Source: Rhizobium sp. CCGE 510
GTDB lineage: Bacteria; Pseudomonadota; Alphaproteobacteria; Rhizobiales; Rhizobiaceae
Reading direction: 5' to 3'
NCBI RefSeq assembly: GCF_000292525.1
Contig: NZ_AEYF01000045.1
Location: forward strand, 806,001-870,000
DNA: 64,000 nt
Shown here: positions 8,133-17,200 of the stretch, piece by piece
Layout of the letters: each line of letters opens with the position of its first letter
Position numbering within the stretch: the stretch's first letter is position 1
Notes under the pieces: model-generated
Databases searched by the model: none
Told to the model about the DNA's origin: nothing
The model's input: the letters and a program-made list of their open reading frames with translations, nothing else
Translations under genes and position numbers: made by a program

Positions 8133-10093
8133 AGGCCAGATTGTCTCACTTCGGCGCACCCGTACTTGCGGGCCTCCTGCTCTTTTCCGGATTGGCCCTT
8201 GCCGTAAGGGAGATTTGGGCGGCACTCCCCCATCTCGAGGCGACCGGCGGTTATGATGCCGAGCGCCTTCTCCTCCTCTATTCGACGCTGCCGCGCATGG
8301 CGACGGCGCTGATTGCCGGCGCCGCACTCGCACTCTCCGGCACGATCCTGCAGCAGGTGCTGCGCAATCCGCTGGCCTCGCCGACGACGCTCGGCATTTC
8401 AACGGGCGCCAATCTGGCGCTGGTTTCGGTCATGCTCGCTGTTCCCTCGCTCGGAGGGTGGGGCCGGGACGCGGTCGCGCTTGCAGGCAGCTCTGCTGCC
8501 GCCTTGGCCATCTTTTCAATCAGCGCCCGGCATGGCTTTTCGCCTTTTTCTCTCATCCTTTCAGGCATGATCGTCGGCCTCTGGTGCGGGGCGGCGGCGG
8601 CCATCCTGGTGCTGATGAACGACCAATATCTCTCAGGCATCTTCATCTGGGGTGCCGGATCGCTGTCGCAGCAGAGCTGGGTGATCCCGGCGTCGCTGCT
8701 GCCGAAAGTGACGCTGCTGGCGGCACTTGCCTTTCTGGCCACGAGGCCCCTGGCGCTGAGCCAGCTCGGCGATGCCGGCGCAACGAGCCTCGGCCTGCCG
8801 ATCAAATGGGCGCGGAGTTTGATGCTGGTGATTGCCATCGCGCTCAGCGCCCTCGTCACCAGTGCCGTCGGTGTCATTGGCTTCATCGGGCTGGTTGCGC
8901 CGCAGATCGTGCGGCTCGCCGGCGCCAGGCGGATCCTCAGCCAATTAATCTGGTCGCCCGTTGCAGGCGCCGGGCTTCTCCTCCTGACGGATCAGACGAT
9001 CAAGCTTGTTGCTCCAGGCGATTTCGTGCCGACGGGGGCAGTGACGGCACTGCTCGGCGGCCCGATCCTGATTGCGCTTCTCCCCCGCCTCGCCACGGCC
9101 TCGCGCGCACTGCCCCGCGTGGCGGCATCCCAACATGCAACCAACAACAGAATGGCGTCCTTTGCTGCTTTGCTCGTCCTGGTCATCATCTTGGCAATTG
9201 CCGCGATCTTCTTCGGCCGTGCACCCGACGGCGCCTGGGCCTGGCTGCCGACCGCCTCCTGGGACGAAATCCTTCCCCTGCGGCTGCCGCGGGTCGGCGC
9301 CGCATTCGGGGCCGGGACCGTGCTCGGCGTGACGGGACTGATCCTGCAGCGGCTGACCGGAAACGAAATGGCGAGCCCCGAGGTGCTTGGCGTCTCGGCT
9401 GGGGCAACGCTCGGCGTTGCGGCCGCCATGTTTGTCTTTGCGGCACCCGGCCTGGCGGTCCAGCTTGCCTTTGCCGGCGGCGGATCCCTTGCCGTGCTGA
9501 CGCTGATCTTCCTCTTGAGCGCCCGTTCCGGCTTCGGCCCAAACCGTGTGCTGCTGGCCGGCATCGCCTTCGGCGCGATACTCGACGCCGGGGTCGGCGT
9601 CCTTGCCGCGAGCGGCGATCCGCGAGGCCTGGCGCTGGTACGCTGGATGGCGGGCTCGACCTATTTCGTCGACAATGCGGTGGCGGCAAGCGCCCTTCTG
9701 ATCGCGCTCGGCTGTCTGGCCGCAGCCTTTCTTGCCAACCGCTGGCTTGCGCTACTGCAGCTTGGACCCGAGACGGCAAGCGAACTCGGCCTCAGGATCG
9801 TTCCGGCACGCGCGGTTTTGTTCGGGCTCTCGGCGATCATGACGGCGGCGGCAACGCTCGTCGTCGGCCCCTTGAGCTTCGTCGGCTTGATGGCGCCGCA
9901 CCTTGCCCATGGGCTCGGTCTTCGCCGGCCCGCCGCCCAACTCCTCGCAGCCGCCCTCATCGGGGCCGCCCTTCTCGTCATCGCCGACTGGACGGGGCGG
10001 ATGATCGCCTTTCCCTATCAGATCCCCGCCGGGTTGATCTCGGCTCTTGTGGGAGCCCCGATGTTGCTCATCGTACTGCGCCGGCGGGCATGA
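8129..10093 (+). CDS. fhuB: Ferri-hydroxamate ABC permease FhuB (fused double permease)
   Basis: This 654-residue inner-membrane protein is made of two tandem BtuC/FecCD-type permease halves (about 1-330 and 331-654), the hallmark of FhuB. Each half carries the coupling segment seen by the ATPase: GFIGLVAPQIVRL near residue 250 and FVGLMAPHLAHGLG near residue 590. Each half also begins with an R-LPR region (STLPRMATALIAGAALALSG; LPLRLPRVGAAFGAGTVLG). It should pair with FhuD for siderophore uptake. The ATPase FhuC that normally completes the complex is missing from this window and must be supplied from elsewhere. Confidence 0.9.
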   Translation: MKARLSHFGAPVLAGLLLFSGLALAVREIWAALPHLEATGGYDAERLLLLYSTLPRMATALIAGAALALSGTILQQVLRNPLASPTTLGISTGANLALVSVMLAVPSLGGWGRDAVALAGSSAAALAIFSISARHGFSPFSLILSGMIVGLWCGAAAAILVLMNDQYLSGIFIWGAGSLSQQSWVIPASLLPKVTLLAALAFLATRPLALSQLGDAGATSLGLPIKWARSLMLVIAIALSALVTSAVGVIGFIGLVAPQIVRLAGARRILSQLIWSPVAGAGLLLLTDQTIKLVAPGDFVPTGAVTALLGGPILIALLPRLATASRALPRVAASQHATNNRMASFAALLVLVIILAIAAIFFGRAPDGAWAWLPTASWDEILPLRLPRVGAAFGAGTVLGVTGLILQRLTGNEMASPEVLGVSAGATLGVAAAMFVFAAPGLAVQLAFAGGGSLAVLTLIFLLSARSGFGPNRVLLAGIAFGAILDAGVGVLAASGDPRGLALVRWMAGSTYFVDNAVAASALLIALGCLAAAFLANRWLALLQLGPETASELGLRIVPARAVLFGLSAIMTAAATLVVGPLSFVGLMAPHLAHGLGLRRPAAQLLAAALIGAALLVIADWTGRMIAFPYQIPAGLISALVGAPMLLIVLRRRA

Positions 10094-10406
10094 ATTGCAA
10101 AGTGTTCGTTTTGATGCCTCGGATAACGCAGGCTTTATCACCCGCCGATGGTGGACGTGACCGAATGGCGCCCGTCCGGCAGCGGGGCCAGGCTTCGCCG
10201 CAGTGGTTGATGCCCGGCAGGTTATAGCGCAGGCAGCAGAATTTCCGCCGGGCGATTTCGAGGTGGCAATCCTGTTTGGCCAAACGAATCCTATCGCCCA
10301 CCAGGCCGTCAAGGTGGACGGCCGGGCGGGCGATAGGAGGACCGCAATCGAAGTCGGGCGGCCGAGGCGGCCCGCTGTCTTGGCGGCGAGCCTTACCAGC
10401 GATACT
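10068..10406 (-). pseudogene. FhuF-like siderophore-iron reductase, C-terminal remnant
   Basis: The frame between the receptor gene and fhuB encodes a short segment with RRKFCCLRYNLPGINHCGEA, resembling the C-terminal [2Fe-2S] region of FhuF ferric reductases (CC-x10-C-x2-C). The first three cysteines are present, but the position expected for the fourth holds alanine; the next Cys is six residues after the third. Only about 110 codons are open, FhuF proteins are about 250 residues, there is no convincing start, and the 3' end overlaps the end of fhuB by 26 bases. I read it as a decayed fhuF. A very short functional protein from the GTG at 10301 is less likely. Confidence 0.5.
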
Positions 10407-12573
10407 TCAGTGTCCCAGTCATGTTGCGGCCCTGGCCGAGATAGCAGAAGCCTTCGTTGCAGACCGTGTCGCGCTCGTCGGCAATGTTGCGGATATTGAA
10501 GGCCGCCGTCAGCCCCTCGTATTTCTTGTCGACCGCCCCGAAATCATAGGCGGCGGATGCATCGATATAAAAGCCCGATGGGTTCTTCGAGGTATTGGCG
10601 GTATCCGTCCAATTCTCGCTGACGTAGCGGACACCCGCGCCGACCGACAGGCCGTTGAAGGGATTGGTTTCCTGGAAAGTATAGTTGGCCCAGAGGCTTG
10701 CGACATGCGCAGGCGTGACGGCCGGAGTGTTGCCCTCGTTGTCGCCCTCCGTCACCTCGGAATGGTTGTAGGTGTAGGCCGCAATGATATCGAGACCATC
10801 GGCCACTGCCGCACGAGCTTCAAGCTCGATGCCCTTTCCCGTCACCTCGCCAAGGGAGTCATAGGCAAGGGTCAACGCATTGACCAGCACCGGCTTGTTC
10901 TTTTCGACGATGTAATAGGCGACCGCCGACAGCAGGATATCGGTGCCGGGCGGCTGGTACTTCACGCCGAGCTCGTATTGTTCGCCCTCTGTCGGCTCGA
11001 GGATTTTGTCGGATGTCGACCGATTGGTCACCGGATCGAACGAAGTCGCATAGGAAACGAAGGGCGCAATGCCGTTGTCGAAGAGGTAAAGGGCGCCGGT
11101 CTGCCAGGAGAAGGCACTCTTGTCGACGTCTTCGGAGTCGCTCAGACCAAAGGAGGGATAGATCGTATCACGCGTCTGATTCACCCAGGTCTGGCGGCCA
11201 CCGAGATTGAAGCGCCAATTGCCGGCCTCGATCTGGTCCATCGCGTAGACGCCGACCTGCCGCATATCGGCATCGGCAACGATGAAGTTATAGGCCGGCG
11301 TGGCTCCCGAGACGCCATAGGTTGGATTGGCGATATCGAAATCGAATGCCGAATTGACGGCGCCGATGCCGTAGCCCCAGTTTGACTGGAGATTGGTGTA
11401 GTCGAGCCCGAACAGCATCGTGTGGGCAAGCGGGCCGGTATCGAACTTCGCCTCGAGCTGGTTGTCGATCTGGAAGACATTCATCTCGTCGCGGATCGAA
11501 CTTGCGTTGCGATGCGCGACGGTCCCGGTCCAGCTGGAAACGCCGAGGTAACGAGCCCTGAGATCGAGATGCGAATAACGCAGGTTCTGGCGGAATGTCA
11601 GGCCGTTGTCGAATTCGTGTTCGAATTGATAGCCGACTTGCTGCTGACGGACCTTCTGGTAGTCGTAGTCGGGGTCGCTCTGCCTGATGTCGAGAATCTT
11701 ACCACCCGCGGTGGTGATCGCGCCGACGTTGGAGTCGGTCTCGTCCGATTGCGCCAGACCGTACACCGTGAAAGTCGTGCCCTCGTCAGGCTTCCAGGTA
11801 AACGACGGCGCCAGGAAATAGCGGTCGTCGGCAATATCGAAATTGGTGTCGCCGCGGCGGGCGAGACCGACGATGCGATAGAGGAAATCGTCGTTGCCCT
11901 CACTGATAGGCCCGCCGAAATCGAACATCCCCTGCAACCGGTCCTTGGTGCCGTAGGTAATGCCGACTTCGCGGATCGGCTCCTCGGTCGGAAGCTTCGA
12001 TATTTTGTTGACGAGGCCACCCGGCGATCCCGAACCGTAGAGAACGGAAACCGGTCCCTTGATCACCTCGACGCGCTGCAACTGATAGGGATCGGTGCGG
12101 AACATGCCGTAATTGATATAGGGCTGGCGCAGGCTGTCACGATAGTCGCCGACCGTCGTGACGTTGAAGCCGCGAATGAAGATCTGATCGAACCGCGGAT
12201 CAAAGCCGTTCGGCCCGGTCGTCACACCGGCCGAATAACGCACTGCCTCGATGATGCTTTGGGCGCCACGCTGCTCGATTTCCTTCTCGGTGGTGACCGA
12301 GATGGACCGCGGCGTTTCGACGAGCGGCGTGCTGATCTTGGTCGCGCCCGAACTGTTCTTGGCGGTGACCGACGTCCGGTCGGTCTTGCTATCAGAGGCT
12401 GCACCTTGAATGACGATCGGTTCCAGCGCCGTTGCGGTGTCAGCTGTGGACGCGCTCTGGGCGGCAGCCGGTAAGGCTGCGATGCCGGTCGCGATCAGAG
12501 CTGTCGTGGCAAACAGGCTATTCCTGTAAATTCGCGGTATAACATTAGAAACATTCAAAAAAACACGCGCCAT
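10393..12573 (-). CDS. fhuA: TonB-dependent ferri-siderophore outer-membrane receptor (FhuA-like)
   Basis: This 726-residue protein starts with an N-terminal signal peptide (cleavage near ALPAAAQSA). A TonB-box-like EPIVIQG follows, then a plug domain (TPRSISVTTEKEIEQRG; RGFNVTTVGDYRDSLRQPYINYGMF; VEVIKGPVSVLYGSGSPGG). A 22-strand barrel ends in the aromatic YRW expected for assembly by the BAM complex. It belongs to the TonB siderophore receptor family with FhuA and FoxA. Position next to fhuDB and vbs, and an iron box in its promoter, point to uptake of ferric vicibactin. The symbol is given by context; the ligand is not proven. Confidence 0.82.
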   Translation of the reverse strand: MARVFLNVSNVIPRIYRNSLFATTALIATGIAALPAAAQSASTADTATALEPIVIQGAASDSKTDRTSVTAKNSSGATKISTPLVETPRSISVTTEKEIEQRGAQSIIEAVRYSAGVTTGPNGFDPRFDQIFIRGFNVTTVGDYRDSLRQPYINYGMFRTDPYQLQRVEVIKGPVSVLYGSGSPGGLVNKISKLPTEEPIREVGITYGTKDRLQGMFDFGGPISEGNDDFLYRIVGLARRGDTNFDIADDRYFLAPSFTWKPDEGTTFTVYGLAQSDETDSNVGAITTAGGKILDIRQSDPDYDYQKVRQQQVGYQFEHEFDNGLTFRQNLRYSHLDLRARYLGVSSWTGTVAHRNASSIRDEMNVFQIDNQLEAKFDTGPLAHTMLFGLDYTNLQSNWGYGIGAVNSAFDFDIANPTYGVSGATPAYNFIVADADMRQVGVYAMDQIEAGNWRFNLGGRQTWVNQTRDTIYPSFGLSDSEDVDKSAFSWQTGALYLFDNGIAPFVSYATSFDPVTNRSTSDKILEPTEGEQYELGVKYQPPGTDILLSAVAYYIVEKNKPVLVNALTLAYDSLGEVTGKGIELEARAAVADGLDIIAAYTYNHSEVTEGDNEGNTPAVTPAHVASLWANYTFQETNPFNGLSVGAGVRYVSENWTDTANTSKNPSGFYIDASAAYDFGAVDKKYEGLTAAFNIRNIADERDTVCNEGFCYLGQGRNMTGTLKYRW

Positions 12574-12603
12574 TCTTGGTCCCTACCTCACGGATGCGGG
12601 CGG

Positions 12604-12632
12604 AAACTATGGAGCGAAAGAAGCCTTGTCAA
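12604..12632 (-). promoter_or_regulatory. Putative promoter of the TonB-dependent receptor gene
   Basis: On the minus strand TTGACA (12627-12632) is followed after about 17 bases by a TAGTTT/ATAGTT -10 candidate (12604-12610). The iron box lies eight bases upstream of the -35 element, a position where a repressor could still interfere with polymerase. Confidence 0.5.
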
Positions 12633-12639
12633 CATAAGA

Positions 12640-12654
12640 TGATTATTTTAGTCA
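12640..12654. promoter_or_regulatory. Iron-responsive operator (IRO) upstream of the receptor gene
   Basis: TGA, nine A/T-rich bases, TCA: the same consensus as the box in front of rpoI, 67 bp before the receptor start codon. It supports RirA-type iron control of receptor synthesis. The rest of the 12,574-12,902 gap shows only the two promoter candidates described separately. Confidence 0.68.
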
Positions 12655-12853
12655 TCTTTTGTTGATCAAATCCACAGCGTCCGTACTCCCGAACAGGTTG
12701 CACGCATCACCGAGGCTCGGCACGACGCCCAACCGTGTGTTTCAACTGCAAAATCCGGACATCGAAGTGTGAAGGGCTCTCGCCGGACGCTATTTTTCAC
12801 GGGCGATGTGGCCGCAACGACTTTGCCAGACGCACCACTATCAACCTGACCAT

Positions 12854-12882
12854 TTGACAGATATCCTACAAGTATATATGCA
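12854..12882 (+). promoter_or_regulatory. Possible promoter of the GntR gene
   Basis: TTGACA (12854-12859) is followed at 17 bases by TATGCA (12877-12882), inside an alternating TATATAT stretch. The GntR start codon lies 20 bases downstream with no obvious Shine-Dalgarno sequence. Confidence 0.35.
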
Positions 12883-12902
12883 ACAGGCATCTTATCGGCG
12901 AT

Positions 12903-13664
12903 ATGAGAAAGCGACCCGGCATGACATTGAAATCGATGAAGCCGCTGACGCGCGCACCGCTTTTGCACGTCTCCGTGCAGGAAAGTCTGCGCGCCTATAT
13001 CGACGATAATGGCCTTGCCCCTGGAACCTTGCTTCCGGCGGAAGGAGAGCTTGCCACCCAGCTCGGTGTCAGTCGCAATTCGCTGAGGGAAGGCATCAAG
13101 GCGCTGGAATCGCTCGGCGTGCTGGAGACACGACGCGGCGTCGGCATTTTCGTGAAGGCCTTTTCCTTCGAGCCGCTTCTCGACAACCTCGCTTACGGCC
13201 TCGGCGGCGCCCTACGGCAGATCGAGGAGGTTCTCGAAATCCGACGTACGCTGGAAGTGGGATTGATCGGCAAGACGATCGATGTGATCGGCGAGGAGGA
13301 CATCGCCGAACTGCGCGCCACCGTCGATCGAATGCGCACCCATGCCGAGCGCGGTGAAACCTTCGCGGCAGACGACCAACTGTTCCACCGGCTACTGTTT
13401 CGCTGCCAGGACAATGAGACGCTCGTACGGTTGATCGATGTCTTCTGGCTCGCCTTCTACAAGGCATCGGATTTCGTCAATCTTGAGAATACCGATCCGA
13501 TGGCGACGTGGCGCGATCATGCCGCGATCGTCGATGCGATCGAGGCAAAGGATCTGGAGGAGGCGCGCAGACGCCTGGATCGTCATTACGAGGGTATTGC
13601 TCGGGTGATTGCCAACAACAAGACAAGTTCAAACGTGGGAGGAACACATGAAAAGACTGTCTAG
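12903..13664 (+). CDS. FadR-subfamily GntR transcriptional regulator
   Basis: This 253-residue regulator has an N-terminal winged helix (LPAEGELATQLGVSRNSLREGIKALESLGVLETRRGVGIFV, about 40-80) and a C-terminal helical FCD ligand domain. The FCD domain carries the metal/ligand residues typical of the FadR group (DQLFHRLL, WRDHAAIVDAI, RRRLDRHYEGI). It is the first gene of an ABC importer operon; its end overlaps the binding-protein start by 17 bases, so it probably autoregulates the operon in response to the imported compound or a catabolite. In-frame ATGs at 12921 and 12936 are alternative starts. Confidence 0.85.
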   Translation: MRKRPGMTLKSMKPLTRAPLLHVSVQESLRAYIDDNGLAPGTLLPAEGELATQLGVSRNSLREGIKALESLGVLETRRGVGIFVKAFSFEPLLDNLAYGLGGALRQIEEVLEIRRTLEVGLIGKTIDVIGEEDIAELRATVDRMRTHAERGETFAADDQLFHRLLFRCQDNETLVRLIDVFWLAFYKASDFVNLENTDPMATWRDHAAIVDAIEAKDLEEARRRLDRHYEGIARVIANNKTSSNVGGTHEKTV

Positions 13665-15246
13665 ATTATCCGCTATCGCGCTTGGCGCCCTGCTGTCGAC
13701 AACAGCCGTTCCGGCTCTTGTCGTTTCGGGCGCTACGATCCAGGCTCAGGCAGCCACCCTGTCCGGCGGCTTCGATGTCGGCCCCGGAGGCTTCCAGGGC
13801 AACTTCAATCCGCTTGCGGCGACCGCCGGTTTCACCTGGCTCAGCATCTACTACGAACCGCTGATCACCTATGATGAGAAGCTGCAGAAGGTCGTCGGTG
13901 CACTGGCAAGCTCTTACGAGGTCAGCGCGGATCAGATGGCCTACACGTTCAAGCTGGCGGACGCCAAATGGCATGATGGCAAGCCCTTCACCGCCAAGGA
14001 TGCGAAATTCACCATAGGCCTTGCGATTGATGCAAAGACCGGCTCGGTGCTCGCCGCCCGGCTGAAGGGCATATCATCCGTCGAGACGCCGGACGATCAC
14101 ACGGTCGTCATCAAGCTCGGTGCACCCAGCAGCAGTTTTCTCGACACGATGACCAAGGTGATGATGCTGCCCGAGCATGCGCTCGCCTCGATACCGGCCG
14201 AGCAGCTGGCGAAGAACACGTGGTGGTCGACCGCGCCGATCGGCACCGGGCCGTTCAAATTCACCAAATACGTCTCGGATCAGTATGTCGAGCTTGCCGC
14301 AAACACCGATTATCGCGGTGGCAAACCCGCACTGGAACGCGTCATCAACCGCTATTTCGCCAACCCGGCCGCGGCGATCGCGGCGCTGAGATCCGGCGAG
14401 ATCCAGTTCACCTATGTCGATTCCAACGACGTGCCGACCTTCAAGGACAACGAGGACTTCAAGGTCATCGAAGGCAATTCTTTCGTCGTCAACTATCTCG
14501 GCTTCAACCACGATTCCCCGATCTGGAAGGATCTACGCGTCCGCCAGGCGGTGATGTATGCGATCAACCGCGACGCCATCATTCAAAGCCTCTATGGCGG
14601 TGCGGCCAAGCCAGCCAACTGCGCCTATGTCGCCGAACAGCTGATACCCCAGGGCATCGACACCTATGCCTACGATCCCGAGAAGGCCAAGAAGTTGCTG
14701 AAGGACGCCGGCTGGGACCAGCTCAACGGCGGCAAACCGATTACGCTTCTGACCTATTACACCACGCCGCTGGCGACCAACGTGCTTGCCGCAGTCCAGG
14801 CGATGCTTGCTCAGGTCGGCATCAACATCGTCCCGCGCGCCGTCGATGCGCCGACCTATAACAGCATCGTGCTCAATGCGACGCCGGATATTGCCCAGTT
14901 CCAGATGGTTTATGCCGGGCTGCAAAACGGGCCGGATGCCGGAAGCATCAATGTCGGCCTCAACGAGAAGCAGATCCCTCCGGCCGGACCGAACGTCGCC
15001 AGGGTTCGCATGCCTGACCTGACCAAGGCACTGGATAGCGCGCTTGCCGAGCCTGACAGCGCCAAGCGGGATGCGGACTACCAGGACGTCTGCAAGGTGA
15101 TGAACGCGAACCTTCCCTGGGCGACGCTTTGGGTGGCAAACCGTTACGGCATCGTCTCGACCAAGGCGAAGGATTTCGTCTGGACGCCGGCGCCGGGTGG
15201 TGGCCCCTACCAGGCCGACCCGCAGAAATGGTCGCTCGCCGAATAG
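13648..15246 (+). CDS. Peptide/opine ABC transporter substrate-binding protein (family 5)
   Basis: This 532-residue periplasmic protein is of the DppA/OppA family, with a Sec signal peptide ending near IQAQA. Landmarks are YEPLITYDEKLQ, the WHDGKPFTAKDAKFTI motif near residue 110, GTGPFKFTKY, and RQAVMYAINRDAI near residue 305. The start at 13648 is fixed by a GGGAGGA site; an upstream in-frame ATG would place the signal peptide internally. It belongs to the GntR-controlled operon with two permeases, two ATPases and two aldolases, so a sugar-acid or amino-acid conjugate rather than a plain peptide may be the substrate. Confidence 0.88.
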   Translation: MKRLSRLSAIALGALLSTTAVPALVVSGATIQAQAATLSGGFDVGPGGFQGNFNPLAATAGFTWLSIYYEPLITYDEKLQKVVGALASSYEVSADQMAYTFKLADAKWHDGKPFTAKDAKFTIGLAIDAKTGSVLAARLKGISSVETPDDHTVVIKLGAPSSSFLDTMTKVMMLPEHALASIPAEQLAKNTWWSTAPIGTGPFKFTKYVSDQYVELAANTDYRGGKPALERVINRYFANPAAAIAALRSGEIQFTYVDSNDVPTFKDNEDFKVIEGNSFVVNYLGFNHDSPIWKDLRVRQAVMYAINRDAIIQSLYGGAAKPANCAYVAEQLIPQGIDTYAYDPEKAKKLLKDAGWDQLNGGKPITLLTYYTTPLATNVLAAVQAMLAQVGINIVPRAVDAPTYNSIVLNATPDIAQFQMVYAGLQNGPDAGSINVGLNEKQIPPAGPNVARVRMPDLTKALDSALAEPDSAKRDADYQDVCKVMNANLPWATLWVANRYGIVSTKAKDFVWTPAPGGGPYQADPQKWSLAE

Positions 15247-15302
15247 GCGTTTCCGCAAAGGCTCAAGGGTCGCTTCGGCCACCCTGACAGGACGGTCTGA
15301 TA

Positions 15303-15341
15303 AGACGGCCCGACGAGACGGCCCGACGAGACGGATTGACG
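15303..15341 (+). repeat. Three 13-bp tandem repeats before a permease start
   Basis: The unit AGACGGCCCGACG occurs twice perfectly (15303-15315, 15316-15328) and once with changes (15329-15341). It abuts the ATG of the downstream permease and leaves no clear Shine-Dalgarno sequence. Confidence 0.7.
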
Positions 15342-16301
15342 ATGCTCCGATATAGTCTTAGACGCCTGATCATAGGGGTAGGCATGCTCGTTGCCCTGAG
15401 CATGCTGATCTTCCTGTTGCTGCGCCTGACACCCGGCGATCCGATCGATGCCTATATCGATCCGAACCTGCCGATGTCGCCGTCGGATCTTGCCGATCTG
15501 CGCAGAAACCTCGGGCTCGACCAGCCGCTGCCCGTCCAGTATCTGGGCTGGCTGCAGCAGGCAGTGACGGGCAATCTCGGCTATTCGATCAAGCGCCTCG
15601 ACCAGCCGGTTCTCGGTCTGGTGCTGTCGCGGATCGGGCCGACGGTGCTGTTGATGGGCACCGCACTTGCCTTTGCCATCGTCATCGGGATTGCCTGCGG
15701 GGTGATCGGCGCCGTCCGCCGCAATTCGCTTGCCGATCTCTCCTTATCGGTTGTTGCACTTGCCGGCATTTCAAGCCCGGCATTCCTCAGCGCGCTGATC
15801 GGTCTTTATATTTTCTCCGTCCGCCTGCGCTGGATGCCGTCGGGCGGCATGCTGACGCCGGGCGAAGAATTCTCGATCGGTGATCTCCTCCACCATCTGA
15901 TCCTGCCGGCCGCCCTTTTGTCCGTCGCGCAAGCCGCATTGATCATGCGTTACATGCGCGCTTCGCTGCTGGAAGTCCTGAACCAGGATTACGTGCGCAC
16001 GGCGCGCGCCAAGGGCGTTCGCGAGTTCTGGGTCATCGCCAAGCATGCCTTGCGCAATGCGCTTCTTCCGATCGTCACTCTGATCGGCTCGACCATCGGG
16101 CTTGCCATCGGCGGCGCCATCTTCATCGAGAGCGTCTTCAACTGGCCGGGCATGGGGCTTTTGCTCGTCGATGCGGTGCAGACCCGCGACTATCCCGTCA
16201 TCATGGGAGCGACGCTCGTTATCGGCACCTGCGTTATCCTGGTCAATCTTCTGACCGACATCACCTATGCGGTCGTCGACCCGCGCATCAAGGTGGGCTG
16301 A
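15342..16301 (+). CDS. Peptide-type ABC transporter permease (DppB family)
   Basis: This 319-residue inner-membrane protein has the DppB layout: an N-terminal helix (LRRLIIGVGMLVALSMLIFLLLRL), the PGDP motif, a periplasmic segment LGLDQPLPVQYLGWL, and five further helices. The EAA coupling loop RTARAKGVREFWVIAKHALRN lies near residue 220. It forms the membrane channel with the DppC-type permease encoded next. The ATG at 15342 directly follows a 13-bp tandem repeat; a TTG six bases earlier is in frame. Confidence 0.88.
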   Translation: MLRYSLRRLIIGVGMLVALSMLIFLLLRLTPGDPIDAYIDPNLPMSPSDLADLRRNLGLDQPLPVQYLGWLQQAVTGNLGYSIKRLDQPVLGLVLSRIGPTVLLMGTALAFAIVIGIACGVIGAVRRNSLADLSLSVVALAGISSPAFLSALIGLYIFSVRLRWMPSGGMLTPGEEFSIGDLLHHLILPAALLSVAQAALIMRYMRASLLEVLNQDYVRTARAKGVREFWVIAKHALRNALLPIVTLIGSTIGLAIGGAIFIESVFNWPGMGLLLVDAVQTRDYPVIMGATLVIGTCVILVNLLTDITYAVVDPRIKVG

Positions 16302-16303
16302 CC

Positions 16304-17182
16304 ATGCTGGCACGCTCCCCCCAACGCCGCAGCCCGGGGCCGCTTGCCCGCGCCTTTAGCCGTTTCCTACTCAACCGCGCAGCGGTTGCCGGCGTCTGCA
16401 TGGCTGTTCCGATGCTGCTGCTGATCCTTTCCTATCCTTTATGGTGGGCTTTCCAGCCGAACGACATCGATCTTCTGGCGATGAACAGCGGCCCGACGAC
16501 AACGCACTGGTTCGGAACCGACGGCGTCGGTCGCGATGTCTTTGCGCGCGTGCTCGAAGGCGGTCGGATTTCGCTGCTGGTCGCCGTTGCATCGACCGCA
16601 TTTTCCGCAGTCATCGGCTTTCTCTTCGGGGCCATCTCGGCGCTTGCGGGACGGTGGACGGACGCGATCTCGATGCGCTTCGTCGATCTGGTGATGACCC
16701 TGCCGCCCGTCATCTTCCTGCTTGTGCTCGCCTCGATTGCCGGCACCGGCATCTGGCCGACCGTGCTGGTCATCTCGCTGCTCTCGTGGCCGCTGCTGGC
16801 GCGCATGATCCGCTCCCGGCTGCTGGAATTGCGTGAGCGCGACTTCGTCATGGCCGCCCGCGGCATGGGCGCCGGCATCGGACATCTGCTGTTTCGCCAT
16901 GGGCTGCCGAACTCGATTGATATTCTCGTGGTCTACGCAACGCTGCAGATTGCCAATGCCATCCTGCTCGAGGCAGGTCTGTCCTTCCTCGGTCTTGGCA
17001 TCGCCCCGCCGGCGGCCAGTTGGGGCAATATGCTGAATGCGGCGCGCTCGACGGCTGTGCTCGAACAATATCCGTGGCAATGGCTCTTCCCCGGCGGCGC
17101 GCTGATCCTTGCCGTGCTTGCCATCAACTTCATCGGCGATGGCCTCAGAGATGCCTTCGACCCGCGTGCCGAACTGAACTGA
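16304..17182 (+). CDS. Peptide-type ABC transporter permease (DppC family)
   Basis: This 292-residue protein has the DppC signature: an N-terminal helix, HWFGTDGVGRDVFARVLEGGRISL near residue 66, and the EAA loop RERDFVMAARGMGAGIGHLLFRHGLPNS around residue 180. The C-terminal LLEAGLSFLGLGIAPPAASWGNML segment and DPRAELN end are typical. It starts two bases after the DppB stop and pairs with it. Confidence 0.88.
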   Translation: MLARSPQRRSPGPLARAFSRFLLNRAAVAGVCMAVPMLLLILSYPLWWAFQPNDIDLLAMNSGPTTTHWFGTDGVGRDVFARVLEGGRISLLVAVASTAFSAVIGFLFGAISALAGRWTDAISMRFVDLVMTLPPVIFLLVLASIAGTGIWPTVLVISLLSWPLLARMIRSRLLELRERDFVMAARGMGAGIGHLLFRHGLPNSIDILVVYATLQIANAILLEAGLSFLGLGIAPPAASWGNMLNAARSTAVLEQYPWQWLFPGGALILAVLAINFIGDGLRDAFDPRAELN

Positions 17183-17200
17183 CAACCGAAAGAAGCGAAA

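Noticed and set aside
8458..10227. 589-codon plus-strand frame within fhuB
   Set aside because: Out-of-frame shadow of the FhuB permease; composition is Arg/Cys-rich with no motif.
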